A DNA stretch of 37,603 nt from Candidatus Thermochlorobacter aerophilus. Lineage in GTDB: Bacteria; Bacteroidota; Chlorobiia; Chlorobiales; Thermochlorobacteraceae. The stretch covers positions 77,707 to 115,309 of the forward strand of contig PHFL01000014.1 in the NCBI GenBank assembly GCA_002794105.1, in the 5' to 3' direction. Position 1 is the stretch's first letter, and each line of letters opens with the position of its first letter. Shown piece by piece: positions 7,730-16,967 of the stretch. A model generated the notes under the pieces. It was not told the origin of the DNA and ran no database searches. It was given only the letters and a program-made list of their open reading frames with translations. The position numbers and the translations under genes were made by a program.

Positions 7730-8825
7730 ATGTTTGAAACTGAATTTGAGCGCATCAAGGCGCTCGATGAGCGACTTCGTTCGCTCCGGAGGTTTCTTTG
7801 ATATTGATACGCGCCTTGAGAAAATCGCACAACTGGAAGCTCAAACTGCAACCGACACGTTTTGGAAAGATAATATCGCCGCACAAAAGGTTCTCAAAGA
7901 AATTTCAGAGCATAAGTCTTGGACCGAGCCCATTTTACAGCTCGAATCTGCTCTGCGCTCTGAAGCAGAGTCGCTTGAAATTGCCGCTGCACTCAAAGAA
8001 GAAAGCTATCAGTCACAAGCCCAACAGCATCTTGCCAAGCTCGAATCTGACATTCGCGCTTTAGAACTACGCAACATGCTGTCGGGCGAAGATGACAAGC
8101 GCAACGCTATTTTGACCATTCATGCTGGAGCTGGTGGCACCGAGGCTCAAGACTGGGCTGAGATGCTCTATCGCATGTATATGCGCTGGGCTGAACGGCG
8201 CGGTTACAAGGTCTATACCGATGACTACCAAGAAGGTGAAGGTGCTGGCATCAAAACTGCAACACTGGAAATTATTGGCGATTACGCCTATGGCTATCTC
8301 AAAGCTGAAAATGGTGTGCATCGTCTGGTGCGCGTTTCACCATTTGATGCAAACGCTCGCCGACACACTTCCTTTGCTAGTGTCTTCGCCTACCCTGAAG
8401 CTCCAGAAGATGCTCCAATAGAAATTCGCCGTGAGGACTTGCAGATCGATACATTCCGCAGTGGCGGCAAAGGCGGACAGAATGTCAACAAAGTTGAAAC
8501 CGCTGTTCGCATCACACATTTGCCTACGGGAATCGTTGTTACTTGCCAGCAAGAACGCTCGCAGCTGCAAAATCGCGAGCGCGCCCTGAAAATGCTCAAA
8601 TCGCGCCTCTATCAGCTCAAGCGAGAAGAAGAAGAAGCCAAACGCCGTGAATTAGAAGGCAAGAAAAAAAAGATTGAATGGGGGTCACAAATCCGTAGCT
8701 ACGTCTTCGACGACCGCCGCATCAAAGACCACCGCACCAATTACGAACGCTACGACATTGAAAACGTCATGGATGGCGACATTGACGACTTCATTGAACG
8801 GTACTTGATGGAATTTGGCGATTAA
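7730..8825 (+). CDS. prfB: Peptide chain release factor 2 (RF2), with +1 programmed frameshift
   Basis: RF2 recognises UGA and UAA stop codons and releases the peptide from the ribosome. ATG 7730 opens 23 codons ending CGG AGG TTT CTT TGA (stop at 7799-7801). Slipping +1 at CTT-T lets the ribosome read GAT from 7800 and continue [13 protein letters not shown] to the end at 8825. The elements match the classical prfB site: a Shine-Dalgarno-like CGGAGG just upstream, the slippery CTT, and an in-frame TGA, so low RF2 raises its own synthesis. The body carries RF2's SPF selectivity tripeptide (VRVSPFDAN) and the GGQ catalytic motif ([17 protein letters not shown]). About 364 residues after the shift, normal for the family. 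The start at TTG 7734 in the other frame is an artefact. Confidence 0.96.
7784..7802 (+). promoter_or_regulatory. prfB +1 programmed frameshift site
   Basis: CTCCGGAGGTTTCTTTGAT contains the internal Shine-Dalgarno-like CGGAGG (7787-7792), the slippery CTT (7796-7798) and the frame-0 stop TGA (7799-7801). Spacing of three bases between AGG and CTT matches the known E. coli prfB signal. Confidence 0.93.
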
Positions 8826-8862
8826 TTTTTTGCGGATTTGTCGTAAGTTTACACCAACACTT

Positions 8863-8936
8863 GCACCGGTAGCTCAATTGGATAGAGCACCAGACTTCGA
8901 CTCTGGCGGTTGGAGGTTCGAGTCCTCTCCGGTGTA
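8863..8936 (+). tRNA. tRNA-Arg (anticodon TCG)
   Basis: A complete cloverleaf of 74 bases: acceptor GCACCGG/CCGGTGT (first pair G-U), D arm GCTC/GAGC with GG in the loop, anticodon stem CCAGA/TCTGG around loop CTTCGAC (anticodon TCG, reading CGA), variable loop CGGTT, and T arm GGAGG/CCTCT with loop TTCGAGT. The discriminator is A, and CCA is not encoded. It lies just downstream of prfB. Confidence 0.96.
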
Positions 8937-9040
8937 CGGGTTTCTTTATGTGCCTTACTTGTTCCCTCGCCTCGCATTTTTGCTGCGCGGTGAAAGCTCC
9001 CGCTTGCTGGTCGCGTCCCTGCTATCTGGCTATAAGCTAA

Positions 9041-10699
9041 CTATGTTTGTATGACACCGGGATTGAAAGGCGGAATGTGTGGATTTTCGTTGACGAGCTC
9101 GAGGCAGTAGGCAACGATGTTGCGCGTCTCTCTTGGGTCAATGATGTCGTCTATCCACAGCCGTGCTGCCGCATACAGCGGATTCATTTGCATGTTGTAT
9201 TGCTCTACAATTTCTTTCAAAAACTTTTCTTTTTCTTCCTGATTGATTGTTCGCCCTTCTTTTTCGAGCTGGCTAAGTTTAATCGATAGCAAAGTCTCTG
9301 AGGCTTGTTTGCCACCCATTACGGCAATTTGTGCCGTGGGCCATGCAAAGATAAAGCGTGGGTCATACGCCTTGCCACACATGGCATAATTGCCTGCTCC
9401 AAAACTATTGCCCATGATGATTGTAATTTTTGGCACTACAGAATTTGAAACCGCATTCACCATCTTCGCTCCATCTTTGATAATGCCGCCATGCTCAGCA
9501 CGACTGCCTACCATAAAGCCCGTGACATCTTGCAAAAAGAGCAATGGAATTTTGCGCTGGTTACAATTCATGATAAAGCGCGCGGCTTTGTCAGCACTGT
9601 CGGAATAAATCACGCCCCCGATTTGAACCTCGCCTTTTGCATTTTTCACCATGAGCCGCTGATTTGCCACAATTCCCACTGCCCAACCATCAAGGCGAGC
9701 ATAGCCACAGATAATCGTCTTACCATAGTTTTCCTTGTAAGGCACAAAAGAGTCGGCATCAACGATGCGCTCAATAATCGGCATGACATCGTATGGCTTC
9801 GTGTGGTCTTCTGGCACGAGCCCCAAGATTTCTGAGGGTGGGTATTTTGGCTTGCGCGGCTCGATGCGATTAAATCCAGCTTTCGGTTTTTCAGCAAAAT
9901 GTGAGACAAGCTCACGAATGCGCTGCAAACAGGCTTCATCATTGGGCATTTTATGGTCAATGTTGCCAGAAATAGATGTCTGCGTCGTTGCACCGCCTAA
10001 GGTCTCGTTATCGATTACCTCCCCGATAGCGGCTTTGACCAAGTGTGCACCAGCCAAAAACACACTGCCTGTTCCCTCCACAATCAGCGACTCATCGCAC
10101 ATCAGGGGCAAATATGCTCCGCCTGCCACACAGGGTCCCATAACAGCAGCAATTTGTGGAATTCCCATTGCACTCATCACGGCATTGTTCCTAAACTGTC
10201 GTCCGAAGTGCTCTTTGTCAGGGAACACTTCATCTTGCATGGGCAAATACACCCCTGCTGAATCGACCAGATAAATCACAGGCAAGTAATTGTCCATGGC
10301 GATTTCTTGCGCTCGGACATTTTTTTTGGCAGTCATCGGAAACCATGCCCCAGCCTTGACAGTAGCATCATTTGCGACAATTACACAGTTGCGTCCCTTG
10401 ACTTTGCCAATACCCACAATCACCCCTGCGGCAGGACAACCACCCTCGGCTTGATACATCTCATGCGCTGCAAACAGACCAATCTCTAAAAATGGTGACC
10501 CTTCATCCAACAGCAGTTTGATGCGCTCTCGTGCAGGTAATTTGCCCTTGGCACGGTGCTTTTCCATTGCTGCCTTGCCGCCGCCTTGCTTGATTTTCTC
10601 AGCAATTGCCGCTATGCGTTGCAACTTAGTTTTGAGATGATCTTCACGCACATAAAATTCAGGGGAATGTTCCAGAGTAAATGATGTCTCAACTGCCAT
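9041..10699 (-). CDS. Acyl-CoA carboxylase carboxyltransferase (beta) subunit, methylcrotonyl/propionyl-type
   Basis: 552 residues, the full length of biotin-dependent carboxyltransferase beta subunits. It moves CO2 from carboxybiotin to an acyl-CoA. Landmarks: PARERIKLLLDEGSPFLEIG near the N terminus, the N-domain oxyanion region MGPCVAGGAYLPLM, C-domain FLQDVTGFMVGSRAEHGG, and SFGAGNYAMCGKAYDPRFIF, followed by WPTAQIAVMGGKQA. The C-terminal tail ARLWIDDIIDPRETR resembles methylcrotonyl-CoA carboxylase subunits more than propionyl-CoA ones, but substrate cannot be fixed by eye. The biotin carboxylase/carrier subunit is not in this window. A methylmalonyl-CoA epimerase at 19708 fits propionate or branched-chain amino-acid turnover. 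Confidence 0.88.
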   Translation of the reverse strand: MAVETSFTLEHSPEFYVREDHLKTKLQRIAAIAEKIKQGGGKAAMEKHRAKGKLPARERIKLLLDEGSPFLEIGLFAAHEMYQAEGGCPAAGVIVGIGKVKGRNCVIVANDATVKAGAWFPMTAKKNVRAQEIAMDNYLPVIYLVDSAGVYLPMQDEVFPDKEHFGRQFRNNAVMSAMGIPQIAAVMGPCVAGGAYLPLMCDESLIVEGTGSVFLAGAHLVKAAIGEVIDNETLGGATTQTSISGNIDHKMPNDEACLQRIRELVSHFAEKPKAGFNRIEPRKPKYPPSEILGLVPEDHTKPYDVMPIIERIVDADSFVPYKENYGKTIICGYARLDGWAVGIVANQRLMVKNAKGEVQIGGVIYSDSADKAARFIMNCNQRKIPLLFLQDVTGFMVGSRAEHGGIIKDGAKMVNAVSNSVVPKITIIMGNSFGAGNYAMCGKAYDPRFIFAWPTAQIAVMGGKQASETLLSIKLSQLEKEGRTINQEEKEKFLKEIVEQYNMQMNPLYAAARLWIDDIIDPRETRNIVAYCLELVNENPHIPPFNPGVIQT

Positions 10700-10847
10700 T
10701 TTTGAAGTGATTTCTTTGAAGTGATTCCTTTGATTTTGCTAAAAATACAGTTGTGCTGTTGAGCAAATATAGGGCCTTGACTTTTGTTTTCTGCAATTTT
10801 CCTGAAATCAGTTATCTTTGACAAAAACTTTCAGCCAACTCATTCAA

Positions 10848-11768
10848 GTGCGTTCGTATCTCTTTTTCGGCTTTTCTTTTCTTGTTTTGCTTTTCTTCAG
10901 CTGCTCGCCTCAGAAGCCAGTCCGCTATCTTTCTCGTTCGGTACCTACACTGCCGCTTACGCTCAAAGCTGTTTTGCCAATTGAATCCACTGCCGGCGAC
11001 CTTGAACTCTCTGGGCTAGCGTTGCATCAGAATACGCTCTACGGCGTTTGCGACGACCACGGCGATATGATTTTCAAACTAACCCTTTATTCCGATAAAG
11101 TGCTTGCAGAGCCGTTTTTGCGTTTCGACCCGCCTTCGCTTCGTCCCGATTTCGAGGGCTTAGCTTGCGATAGTGCTGGCAATTTCTACATCATTAGTGA
11201 GTCAGAGTGCCGCATTTTTTTTGTCAGTCATGATGGCAAAGTTACCAAGTGGCTTATGCCCAGCCTTGAAGAGCAAGGTAAGGCGGCTGGATTATTTCAG
11301 CGCTTTAATGCCTACCCCGAAGGTCTTGCCCTGATTTCGCCCACGCATTTTTTCATTGCTGCTGAACACTCACCGCGTGGCTTGATTGACCTCAAACTTG
11401 ACCCGCCTCCACACACCCGGTTTTATGTTTGTGATTACACTGCCATTCCTTTGCGCGGCAAACGTGTGCCCGACTTTGCCGATTTGTATTATGAAAGCGG
11501 TCGCCTGTTTGCCCTGGCACGCAACGCTGAAGCCGTCGTTGAGCTTTCTATTGAACAAGATAGTGTGTTTGAAAAAACATGCTGGTCGTATCAGCAGGCA
11601 GTCGCTCACGATAGCTTACGCTACGGAGAAATGCGCTTCGGTTTGGCAGAAGGGCTGACCATGGATAGCACTTCCATCTACATTGTCTATGACACGAATG
11701 GCGAAGTGCGTAACCTTTCCTCAGGCGACCGACGTCCGCTTCTCTTCATCTTTGATAGACCTCGCTGA
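10848..11768 (+). CDS. Lipoprotein with SdiA-regulated / phytase-like beta-propeller domain
   Basis: A GTG at 10848 gives a clean lipoprotein signal, RSYLFFGFSFLVLLFFSC, with the acylated Cys at about residue 20. A TTG at 10818 would add ten residues. The mature part (~285 residues) has repeated propeller strands with LELSGLALHQNTLYGVCDD, RPDFEGLACDSAGNFYIISE and NAYPEGLALI, the pattern of the SdiA-regulated / esterase-like phytase families (PF06977/PF13449-like). Members are periplasmic or surface proteins, substrates mostly unknown. TATCTTTG at 10813-10820 matches a Bacteroidota -7 box and fits the GTG start, but the matching -33 TTTG is not at the usual distance. It ends 63 bases before ruvC. 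Confidence 0.72.
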   Translation: MRSYLFFGFSFLVLLFFSCSPQKPVRYLSRSVPTLPLTLKAVLPIESTAGDLELSGLALHQNTLYGVCDDHGDMIFKLTLYSDKVLAEPFLRFDPPSLRPDFEGLACDSAGNFYIISESECRIFFVSHDGKVTKWLMPSLEEQGKAAGLFQRFNAYPEGLALISPTHFFIAAEHSPRGLIDLKLDPPPHTRFYVCDYTAIPLRGKRVPDFADLYYESGRLFALARNAEAVVELSIEQDSVFEKTCWSYQQAVAHDSLRYGEMRFGLAEGLTMDSTSIYIVYDTNGEVRNLSSGDRRPLLFIFDRPR

Positions 11769-11831
11769 CACTTCTTTTGCAAGAAACATGAGTCTTGATT
11801 TATTTTTGAAAAACTTCTTTCAAAACTATTC

Positions 11832-12413
11832 GTGCGCATCCTTGGCGTTGATCCGGGTTCACTGACTACAGGGTACGGAGTCATTGAAGCAGAGCAGGAG
11901 AAACTCTCTGCCCTAACCTTTGGTACGGTTCATACTGATGCGCAATGTGCGTTTGCGTCTCGTCTCAAAAAAATTTATGATGAACTTCACACTCTAATTG
12001 AACGCTATCGCCCTGAACGTTTATCCTTAGAGACGGCTTTTCATGGCAAAAACGCCCAATCAGCTTTGAAGCTGGGGCAGGTGCGTGGCGCAGTGATGGT
12101 GCTGGCACTTAACTTCGGGTTAGAGATTGCGGAGTATTCGCCGCGTGAAGTCAAACAAGCGCTCACGGGCAAGGGCAACGCGGCAAAAGAACAAGTGGCT
12201 TTCATGGTCAAAAAACTTCTTCAGCTTTCTGATACGGTCAAGTTTCTTGATGCAACCGATGCGCTGGGACTTGCTCTCTGTGATGCGTTCAAGCACAGCT
12301 GCGCAAACTTGCCAACTATACTTCACAGCAGTCGTATACCGACGCGGCAGCATCAGCGTAGTAGTTGGAAAAAATTTATTGACGCTCATCCTCATTTGGT
12401 GATTCGCTCATGA
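11832..12413 (+). CDS. ruvC: Crossover junction endodeoxyribonuclease RuvC
   Basis: Resolves Holliday junctions with RuvAB at the end of recombinational repair. It begins GTG (RILGVDPGS), where the Asp of VDPG is the first catalytic acid. RLSLETAFHGKNAQSALKLG supplies the catalytic Glu, and the C-terminal catalytic Asp lies in FLDATDALGLALCDAF. 193 residues, slightly longer than the common ~170-180 because of a basic C-terminal tail. The stop overlaps the tspO start by four bases (ATGA), so the two are translationally coupled. Confidence 0.95.
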   Translation: MRILGVDPGSLTTGYGVIEAEQEKLSALTFGTVHTDAQCAFASRLKKIYDELHTLIERYRPERLSLETAFHGKNAQSALKLGQVRGAVMVLALNFGLEIAEYSPREVKQALTGKGNAAKEQVAFMVKKLLQLSDTVKFLDATDALGLALCDAFKHSCANLPTILHSSRIPTRQHQRSSWKKFIDAHPHLVIRS

Positions 12414-12943
12414 TGTGGCATCGTCTTGCAAATGCTTCGTTTTGGTCGCACTTGCGCTGGTACCATGGGGTCCTGTTCTTACTTGTGATGAATTTGCTCT
12501 CTGGTGGCTGGCTATCCACTCGCTCCTATCTTGACAGCGTTGGGCGACCGCCTTTTATGCCGCCTGATGGAGCATTTGCACCCATTTGGATTGGGATGCA
12601 AATCTTGATGGTAATAGCAGGCTTTCAACTTGTTCGGTCTAAGTCGCTATCTCCTTTACTGCTTGGAAGTTATGCCTCACTGTGGGCATTTTTTTCAATG
12701 TTCAGCTGGTTCTATTTTGGACTGCATAGCCCAATTTTGGGTTTTTTAACAACTGTAGGCATGTTTGTTGCCAACGCGCTGAACCTATATTTTGGCTTTA
12801 AGGCAAGCCAGACAAAGTATGCGCTTTTACTTATACCACTGATGGTCTGGCTTGTTTTAGCATGCTGCATTGCAGGCTGGCAGTTTCTTTACACGCCAGA
12901 TGAATTCTTTCAGATGGCGCCACTTTGCCATAGAGCTCCCTAA
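12410..12943 (+). CDS. tspO: TspO/MBR-family membrane protein
   Basis: 177 residues with five predicted membrane helices. The family motif is present as GRPPFMPPDGAFAPIWIGMQ (compare the usual KPPFTPP..F.PVW), and later LWAFFSMFSWFYFGLHSP. TspO proteins bind tetrapyrroles or cholesterol and are implicated in porphyrin handling and stress responses; hemC and hemD lie elsewhere in the window. The C-terminal half is more diverged than in textbook TspO, so the fold is likely but ligand binding uncertain. Overlaps ruvC by four bases. Its stop codon lies inside the loop of a strong inverted repeat (12922-12959). Confidence 0.78.
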   Translation: MMWHRLANASFWSHLRWYHGVLFLLVMNLLSGGWLSTRSYLDSVGRPPFMPPDGAFAPIWIGMQILMVIAGFQLVRSKSLSPLLLGSYASLWAFFSMFSWFYFGLHSPILGFLTTVGMFVANALNLYFGFKASQTKYALLLIPLMVWLVLACCIAGWQFLYTPDEFFQMAPLCHRAP

Positions 12944-12959
12944 TGGCTCTTGGCAAAGT
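12922..12959 (+). terminator. Hairpin spanning the tspO stop codon
   Basis: ACTTTGCCA (12922-12930), T, AGAGC (12932-12936), then GCTCT (12946-12950) and TGGCAAAGT (12951-12959): 14 base pairs with a single bulged T and a 9-base loop that holds the TAA. No run of T follows, so it may act as an mRNA end stabiliser, attenuator or factor-dependent terminator. Confidence 0.55.
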
Positions 12960-13022
12960 CACTCTGCAGTGATACCCTAAGTTTTGTTACACAAGCGATT
13001 TAAAACCATTCTTCAGATACAC

Positions 13023-14048
13023 ATGCCTGTACCAATACTTAACATCTTGGTTACTGGCGGCGCTGGTTTCATTGGCTCAAACTTTGTGCGATACATGCTT
13101 GCCAAACGCCCCACATATAACATCATCAACTACGATAAGCTCACATATGCTGGGAATTTAGAAAATCTCAAATCTGTGGAGCGCAATCCCAGATATACAT
13201 TTGTCAAAGGCGACATCTGCGACGCCGATAAACTCAAAGAAACTTTCGAGAAATATCAGGTCAATATCGTCATCAACTTTGCTGCTGAATCGCATGTTGA
13301 TAGAAGCATTCTCGGGGCGCGAGTGTTCGTTGAAACCAATGTCTTAGGCACACAAACCCTCTTGGAAGTGTCCAAGGAATTCGGCGTAAAGCGCTTCATT
13401 CAGATTTCCACCGATGAAGTTTATGGCACGCTGGGCGAGACAGGTTATTTTACAGAAGAGACACCTCTTCGACCTAATTCACCGTACTCGGCAAGCAAAG
13501 CCAGCGCTGATTTAATGGTACGCGCCTACATTGAAACCTTCAAGCTACCATGCATCATTACGCGCTGCTCAAACAACTACGGTCCCTACCAATTTCCCGA
13601 AAAATTGATTCCCCTTGTTATTGCTAATGCACTGACCGACAAGCCTATTCCTATCTATGGCGATGGCATGCATGTCAGAGATTGGCTATATGTTGAAGAC
13701 CATTGCAGCGCAATCGATGTAGTTCTGCACAAGGGCAAGGTTGGCGAAATCTATAACATTGGGGGCAGGAATGAATTGCCTAATCTTGAGGTTGTCAAGC
13801 GGATTTTGGCTTATCTACAAAAACCCGAAAGCTTGATTACTTTTGTCAAAGACCGTCCTGGGCACGACCGTCGCTATGCTATTGATTCTTCAAAAATTCA
13901 ACGCGAGCTTGGCTGGGCACCCAAAGAAACCTTTGACTCAGCTTTGCCCAAAACGATTCAGTGGTATCTCAATAACCGCATGTGGTGGGAACGCATTCTT
14001 TCAGGCGATTACCAAAAGTATTACGAAATGCAATACGCCCAACGGTGA
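13023..14048 (+). CDS. rfbB: dTDP-glucose 4,6-dehydratase
   Basis: Converts dTDP-glucose to dTDP-4-keto-6-deoxyglucose, the second step toward dTDP-L-rhamnose and other deoxysugars of surface polysaccharides. The N-terminal NAD-binding motif is VTGGAGFIGSNFVRYML; the active site shows STDEVYG (Thr-Asp-Glu) and YSASKASAD (Tyr-xxx-Lys). NNYGPYQFPEKLIPL and DGMHVRDWLYVEDH are family-typical. 341 residues from ATG 13023, the normal length; a TTG at 12984 would add 13 unlikely residues. rfbA, rfbC and rfbD are not in the window, so this copy stands alone between tspO and the broken ABC gene. Confidence 0.94.
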   Translation: MPVPILNILVTGGAGFIGSNFVRYMLAKRPTYNIINYDKLTYAGNLENLKSVERNPRYTFVKGDICDADKLKETFEKYQVNIVINFAAESHVDRSILGARVFVETNVLGTQTLLEVSKEFGVKRFIQISTDEVYGTLGETGYFTEETPLRPNSPYSASKASADLMVRAYIETFKLPCIITRCSNNYGPYQFPEKLIPLVIANALTDKPIPIYGDGMHVRDWLYVEDHCSAIDVVLHKGKVGEIYNIGGRNELPNLEVVKRILAYLQKPESLITFVKDRPGHDRRYAIDSSKIQRELGWAPKETFDSALPKTIQWYLNNRMWWERILSGDYQKYYEMQYAQR

Positions 14049-14071
14049 AATTGAGCTTACTCATACATACT

Positions 14072-15025
14072 TCATGCATGATTCTTCACGCTTTCACCGA
14101 CAAAGCAGTTTAGACTACTCCTTGACTGCATACCTACCAGAGCTTGCACTTCTTCATCGCTCACTTTCATGCGCATGGAAACTTCCTTGATGGAGGTCCA
14201 ACTCTCAAGCAAATCGGGCAGATACTCTGACGAGCCCACAAAAGTCCACAGGTATGCCACAATAGCGTAAATATCTCCCAGTAGTAAACTCATTGAGGTC
14301 TATTGAGATATGGAGCACCATCAGAAATACGCCCAGCAATACAAGTCCATTGCGCTAAAGTTCACAGCGCCCCAGTTTGCAATTTTTTGATGTGCTTTTG
14401 CCGTGCTCTGAAAATATGACCGAATGAATTCTATGTCCTTAGTTTCAAAGACATCGTAGAGGCTTTCGAAGCGGTCGTGCAATTCTTTTTGGTAGCGAAT
14501 AACGTGCTTGTTATAAATGCGATTGACAAGCGTAAGCGGCACCACGATAGCAAAACAGGCTACAGAAATTCGCCAATCAAAGAGGTAGAGTGCTACAACT
14601 GCCCCAGCAATCGTCAGGCACTGTTCAATAATTTCAGGCAGGCGATGCTGCAAAAAGTCGATACACTCTTTTGAAAGCTGTGCGCGTGCTGCAAATTTTT
14701 GATGTAGTATGCCCTTGCAATTTTGACAGATACGACACATCAGCTGCAATCTGCACATACATGTTCCAGAAAATTTTTGGTCAAGGATGCGTCGCACCGC
14801 TCCACTGCCGGAATTGAGGGCATAGATGCTAATCCAAATTGCCAGCGCCGTCAACCGCTCTTGTATGCTAGAGGATTCATTGCCACTTACAGTGTTGATA
14901 AATGCATCAATCACGGCACCAAATACGCTCGGCTCCACAATCCATGCAAGGTTTTCCACCATTACAAGCAATGTGGTTACAAAAATTCCGCCCTTGAACC
15001 GTCTGATGACATCTTTGATTTGCAT
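14072..15025 (-). pseudogene. ABC-transporter six-TM domain protein (no ATPase domain), four indels
   Basis: This resembles an ABC exporter transmembrane domain alone (MQIKDVIRRFKGGIFVTTLL..., VALYLFDWRISVACFAIVV, HDRFESLYDVFETKDIEFIR, ending ESWTSIKEVSMRM). Four frameshifts appear. A T is missing near 14770 and an extra one lies near 14694; in that stretch the other frame reads FWNMYVQIAADVSYLSKLQG, far better than the C-rich text in frame. A T is missing near 14344 (restoring MDFVLLGVFLMVLHISIDLN), and an extra base lies near 14276 before GDIYAIVAYLWTF. Both pairs compensate, so the whole gene returns to frame and gives about 317 residues. TMD-only proteins of this kind exist in other bacteria; function unknown. 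Probably one real gene. Confidence 0.7.
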
Positions 15026-15160
15026 GACACTTGCTCAATGCAACTGTGTTTGTCAAGTTACATTAACGAGGGGAAGAGCTACCCGCTTGGCATTTATGCC
15101 GCTTGTTGCATGTTTAGTTGTAGCTTGCTACTGTTGCACGCAGCCTATAAAGTATGCGCC

Positions 15161-16465
15161 TTAGGCTGGGATTTTTTTCCTTCCACCTTCTCGTCCCTCG
15201 TCGTAGAGGTAGATAGGTGGCATTTTATCGGTGATGCACTCACGCGTAATCACACAGGTCTTCAGTCCGCGCATAGAGGGCAAATCGAACATGATGTCCA
15301 GCATGACATTTTCCAAAATGGCGCGCAGTGCCCGCGCTCCTGTGCCTCGCTTTATAGCTTCATCTACGATAGCATCGAGAGCGTCAGGGTCGAAGATAAG
15401 TTCGACATTTTCCATCTCGAAGAGCTTGCGATACTGTTTGGTGATAGCATTTTTTGGCTCTACGAGAATGCTTCTTAGCGCCGCTCTATCGAGTGGTTCC
15501 AAGGTTGCAATCACAGGCAACCGACCGATGAACTCTGGAATGAGACCAAACTCTAAGAGGTCTTCAGGGGTAACTTTGCTAAGCAATTCAGGGCTTTCGC
15601 GTTCTGCTTTCGTCACAGGTGTTGCTGAAAAGCCCATTGCGGATTTTGAGAGTCGGCGTGCAATAATTCTATCCAATCCTTCAAATGCGCCGCCGCAAAT
15701 AAAGAGAATGTTCTTCGTGTTGACATTTATCAGATGTTGCTCTGGATGCTTACGCCCGCCTTTTGGCGGTACGCCCGCAATAGTGCCTTCCAAAATTTTC
15801 AGTAAGGCTTGCTGCACGCCTTCACCTGAGACATCACGCGTGATGGAGACATTAGCACTTTTGCGCGCAATTTTATCAATCTCGTCGATGTAGACAATAC
15901 CGCGCTCAGCTCGCTCCAAATTGTAATCTGCCGCTTGCAACAGATGCGCTAAAATGCTCTCGACATCATCGCCTACATAGCCAGCTTCTGTCAGAGTTGT
16001 GGCATCGGCAATCGTAAAGGGCACATCAATGATTCTTGCCAGTGTTTGTGCCAACAAGGTTTTGCCTGTACCTGTAGGTCCAATTAGCAAAATGTTACTC
16101 TTTTCCAGCACCACATCGCTGTCGTCAAAAAGCCAATCCTCCGTTTCAATGCGCTTGTAGTGATTATAGACTGAGACGGCCAACACCTTTTTGGCACGCT
16201 CCTGCCCTACTACGAAGCTATCGAGCTCTTGCTTGATGGAAGCCGGCGTGAGCAGTTTAGATTTGCGTGACGCTCGGCGTCGGGCTTGGATAGATGCTAA
16301 ATCGTTACGAATAATTTCCATAGAACTTTGAATGCAGCGGTCACAGATGTAGGCTTCCTGACCAGCCACCAAACTTGTTACCTCATCACTTGACCTTCCG
16401 CAAAAGGAGCAATGCACTGTCAAGTCGTTGTTATTGTCGTTAGTTGGTCGATTTCCGCGTCCCAT
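15161..16465 (-). CDS. clpX: ATP-dependent Clp protease ATP-binding subunit ClpX
   Basis: AAA+ unfoldase that feeds substrates to ClpP. 434 residues. The N-terminal zinc-binding domain has Cys19, Cys22, Cys41 and Cys44 (HCSFCGRSS...YICDRC). Walker A is GPTGTGKT at 129-136, the pore loop GYVGDD follows, Walker B is [11 protein letters not shown], and [11 protein letters not shown] marks the sensor/hinge region. clpP and tig, the usual neighbours, are not here. Instead the gene lies 26 bases after a small secreted-protein gene and is the fourth member of a minus-strand run with a permease and a DUF3299 protein. Confidence 0.97.
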   Translation of the reverse strand: MGRGNRPTNDNNNDLTVHCSFCGRSSDEVTSLVAGQEAYICDRCIQSSMEIIRNDLASIQARRRASRKSKLLTPASIKQELDSFVVGQERAKKVLAVSVYNHYKRIETEDWLFDDSDVVLEKSNILLIGPTGTGKTLLAQTLARIIDVPFTIADATTLTEAGYVGDDVESILAHLLQAADYNLERAERGIVYIDEIDKIARKSANVSITRDVSGEGVQQALLKILEGTIAGVPPKGGRKHPEQHLINVNTKNILFICGGAFEGLDRIIARRLSKSAMGFSATPVTKAERESPELLSKVTPEDLLEFGLIPEFIGRLPVIATLEPLDRAALRSILVEPKNAITKQYRKLFEMENVELIFDPDALDAIVDEAIKRGTGARALRAILENVMLDIMFDLPSMRGLKTCVITRECITDKMPPIYLYDEGREGGRKKIPA

Positions 16466-16491
16466 AGCTTTGTTTTGTTTTTCAACTCTTT

Positions 16492-16947
16492 TTACGGCTC
16501 TACCTTTACAGCTTTTGCCGAGAAAATAATTTTGCTTTTTTCATCATTCAGCGTTTGCTTGAAGTCCAAAAGCGCATTTGCCCCATGCATCGCCGCTTGA
16601 GCTTTAAGCTGCAAGAGGGCATAAAATCGCTTGTAGCCATAGTTTTCCGAACTATCTGCCGATGCTGGACTTTCCAGCATAAGGTCTGCAAGCACAACTG
16701 CTCCCTCGGGCAATTCATCAAGCAATCTTATACCAGCCACACCAAGTTTTCTGCCCGTCTGCAACTGCTGCATAGGGTCGGCAGTCAAGGTGCTGCCGCT
16801 ATGCCTTGGACAAGAGCAGGTTATCATGCTCTGCAGCGTCACATTCGATGAGCTTTCAGTCGGCAGCACTGGCACAGGAATCGTTTGCGCATTTGCCAAA
16901 CTTGCCCCTACAACATAGACCAAGCAACAAAAAACTATCCGTAGCAT
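16492..16947 (-). CDS. Small secreted protein, unknown function (weak YbjQ/DUF4156-like pattern)
   Basis: 151 residues. A clear signal peptide ([20 protein letters not shown], cleavage about residue 20) precedes TCSCPRHSG, a small Cys/His cluster. The C-terminal half contains [20 protein letters not shown] followed by two beta strands, the helix-then-strand pattern of YbjQ- or DUF4156-like periplasmic proteins, but similarity is only by eye. The gene lies 20 bases downstream of the DUF3299 gene and 26 upstream of clpX, so it belongs to that transcription unit. CSCPRH could bind a metal, which would suit its neighbours; that is inference. Confidence 0.6.
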   Translation of the reverse strand: MLRIVFCCLVYVVGASLANAQTIPVPVLPTESSSNVTLQSMITCSCPRHSGSTLTADPMQQLQTGRKLGVAGIRLLDELPEGAVVLADLMLESPASADSSENYGYKRFYALLQLKAQAAMHGANALLDFKQTLNDEKSKIIFSAKAVKVEP

Positions 16948-16967
16948 TCGTGTCGCATGTTTCGGTT

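Noticed and set aside
9044..9051. TATGTTTG promoter-like box
   Set aside because: It points away from any gene start; it lies at the 3' end of the carboxylase gene.
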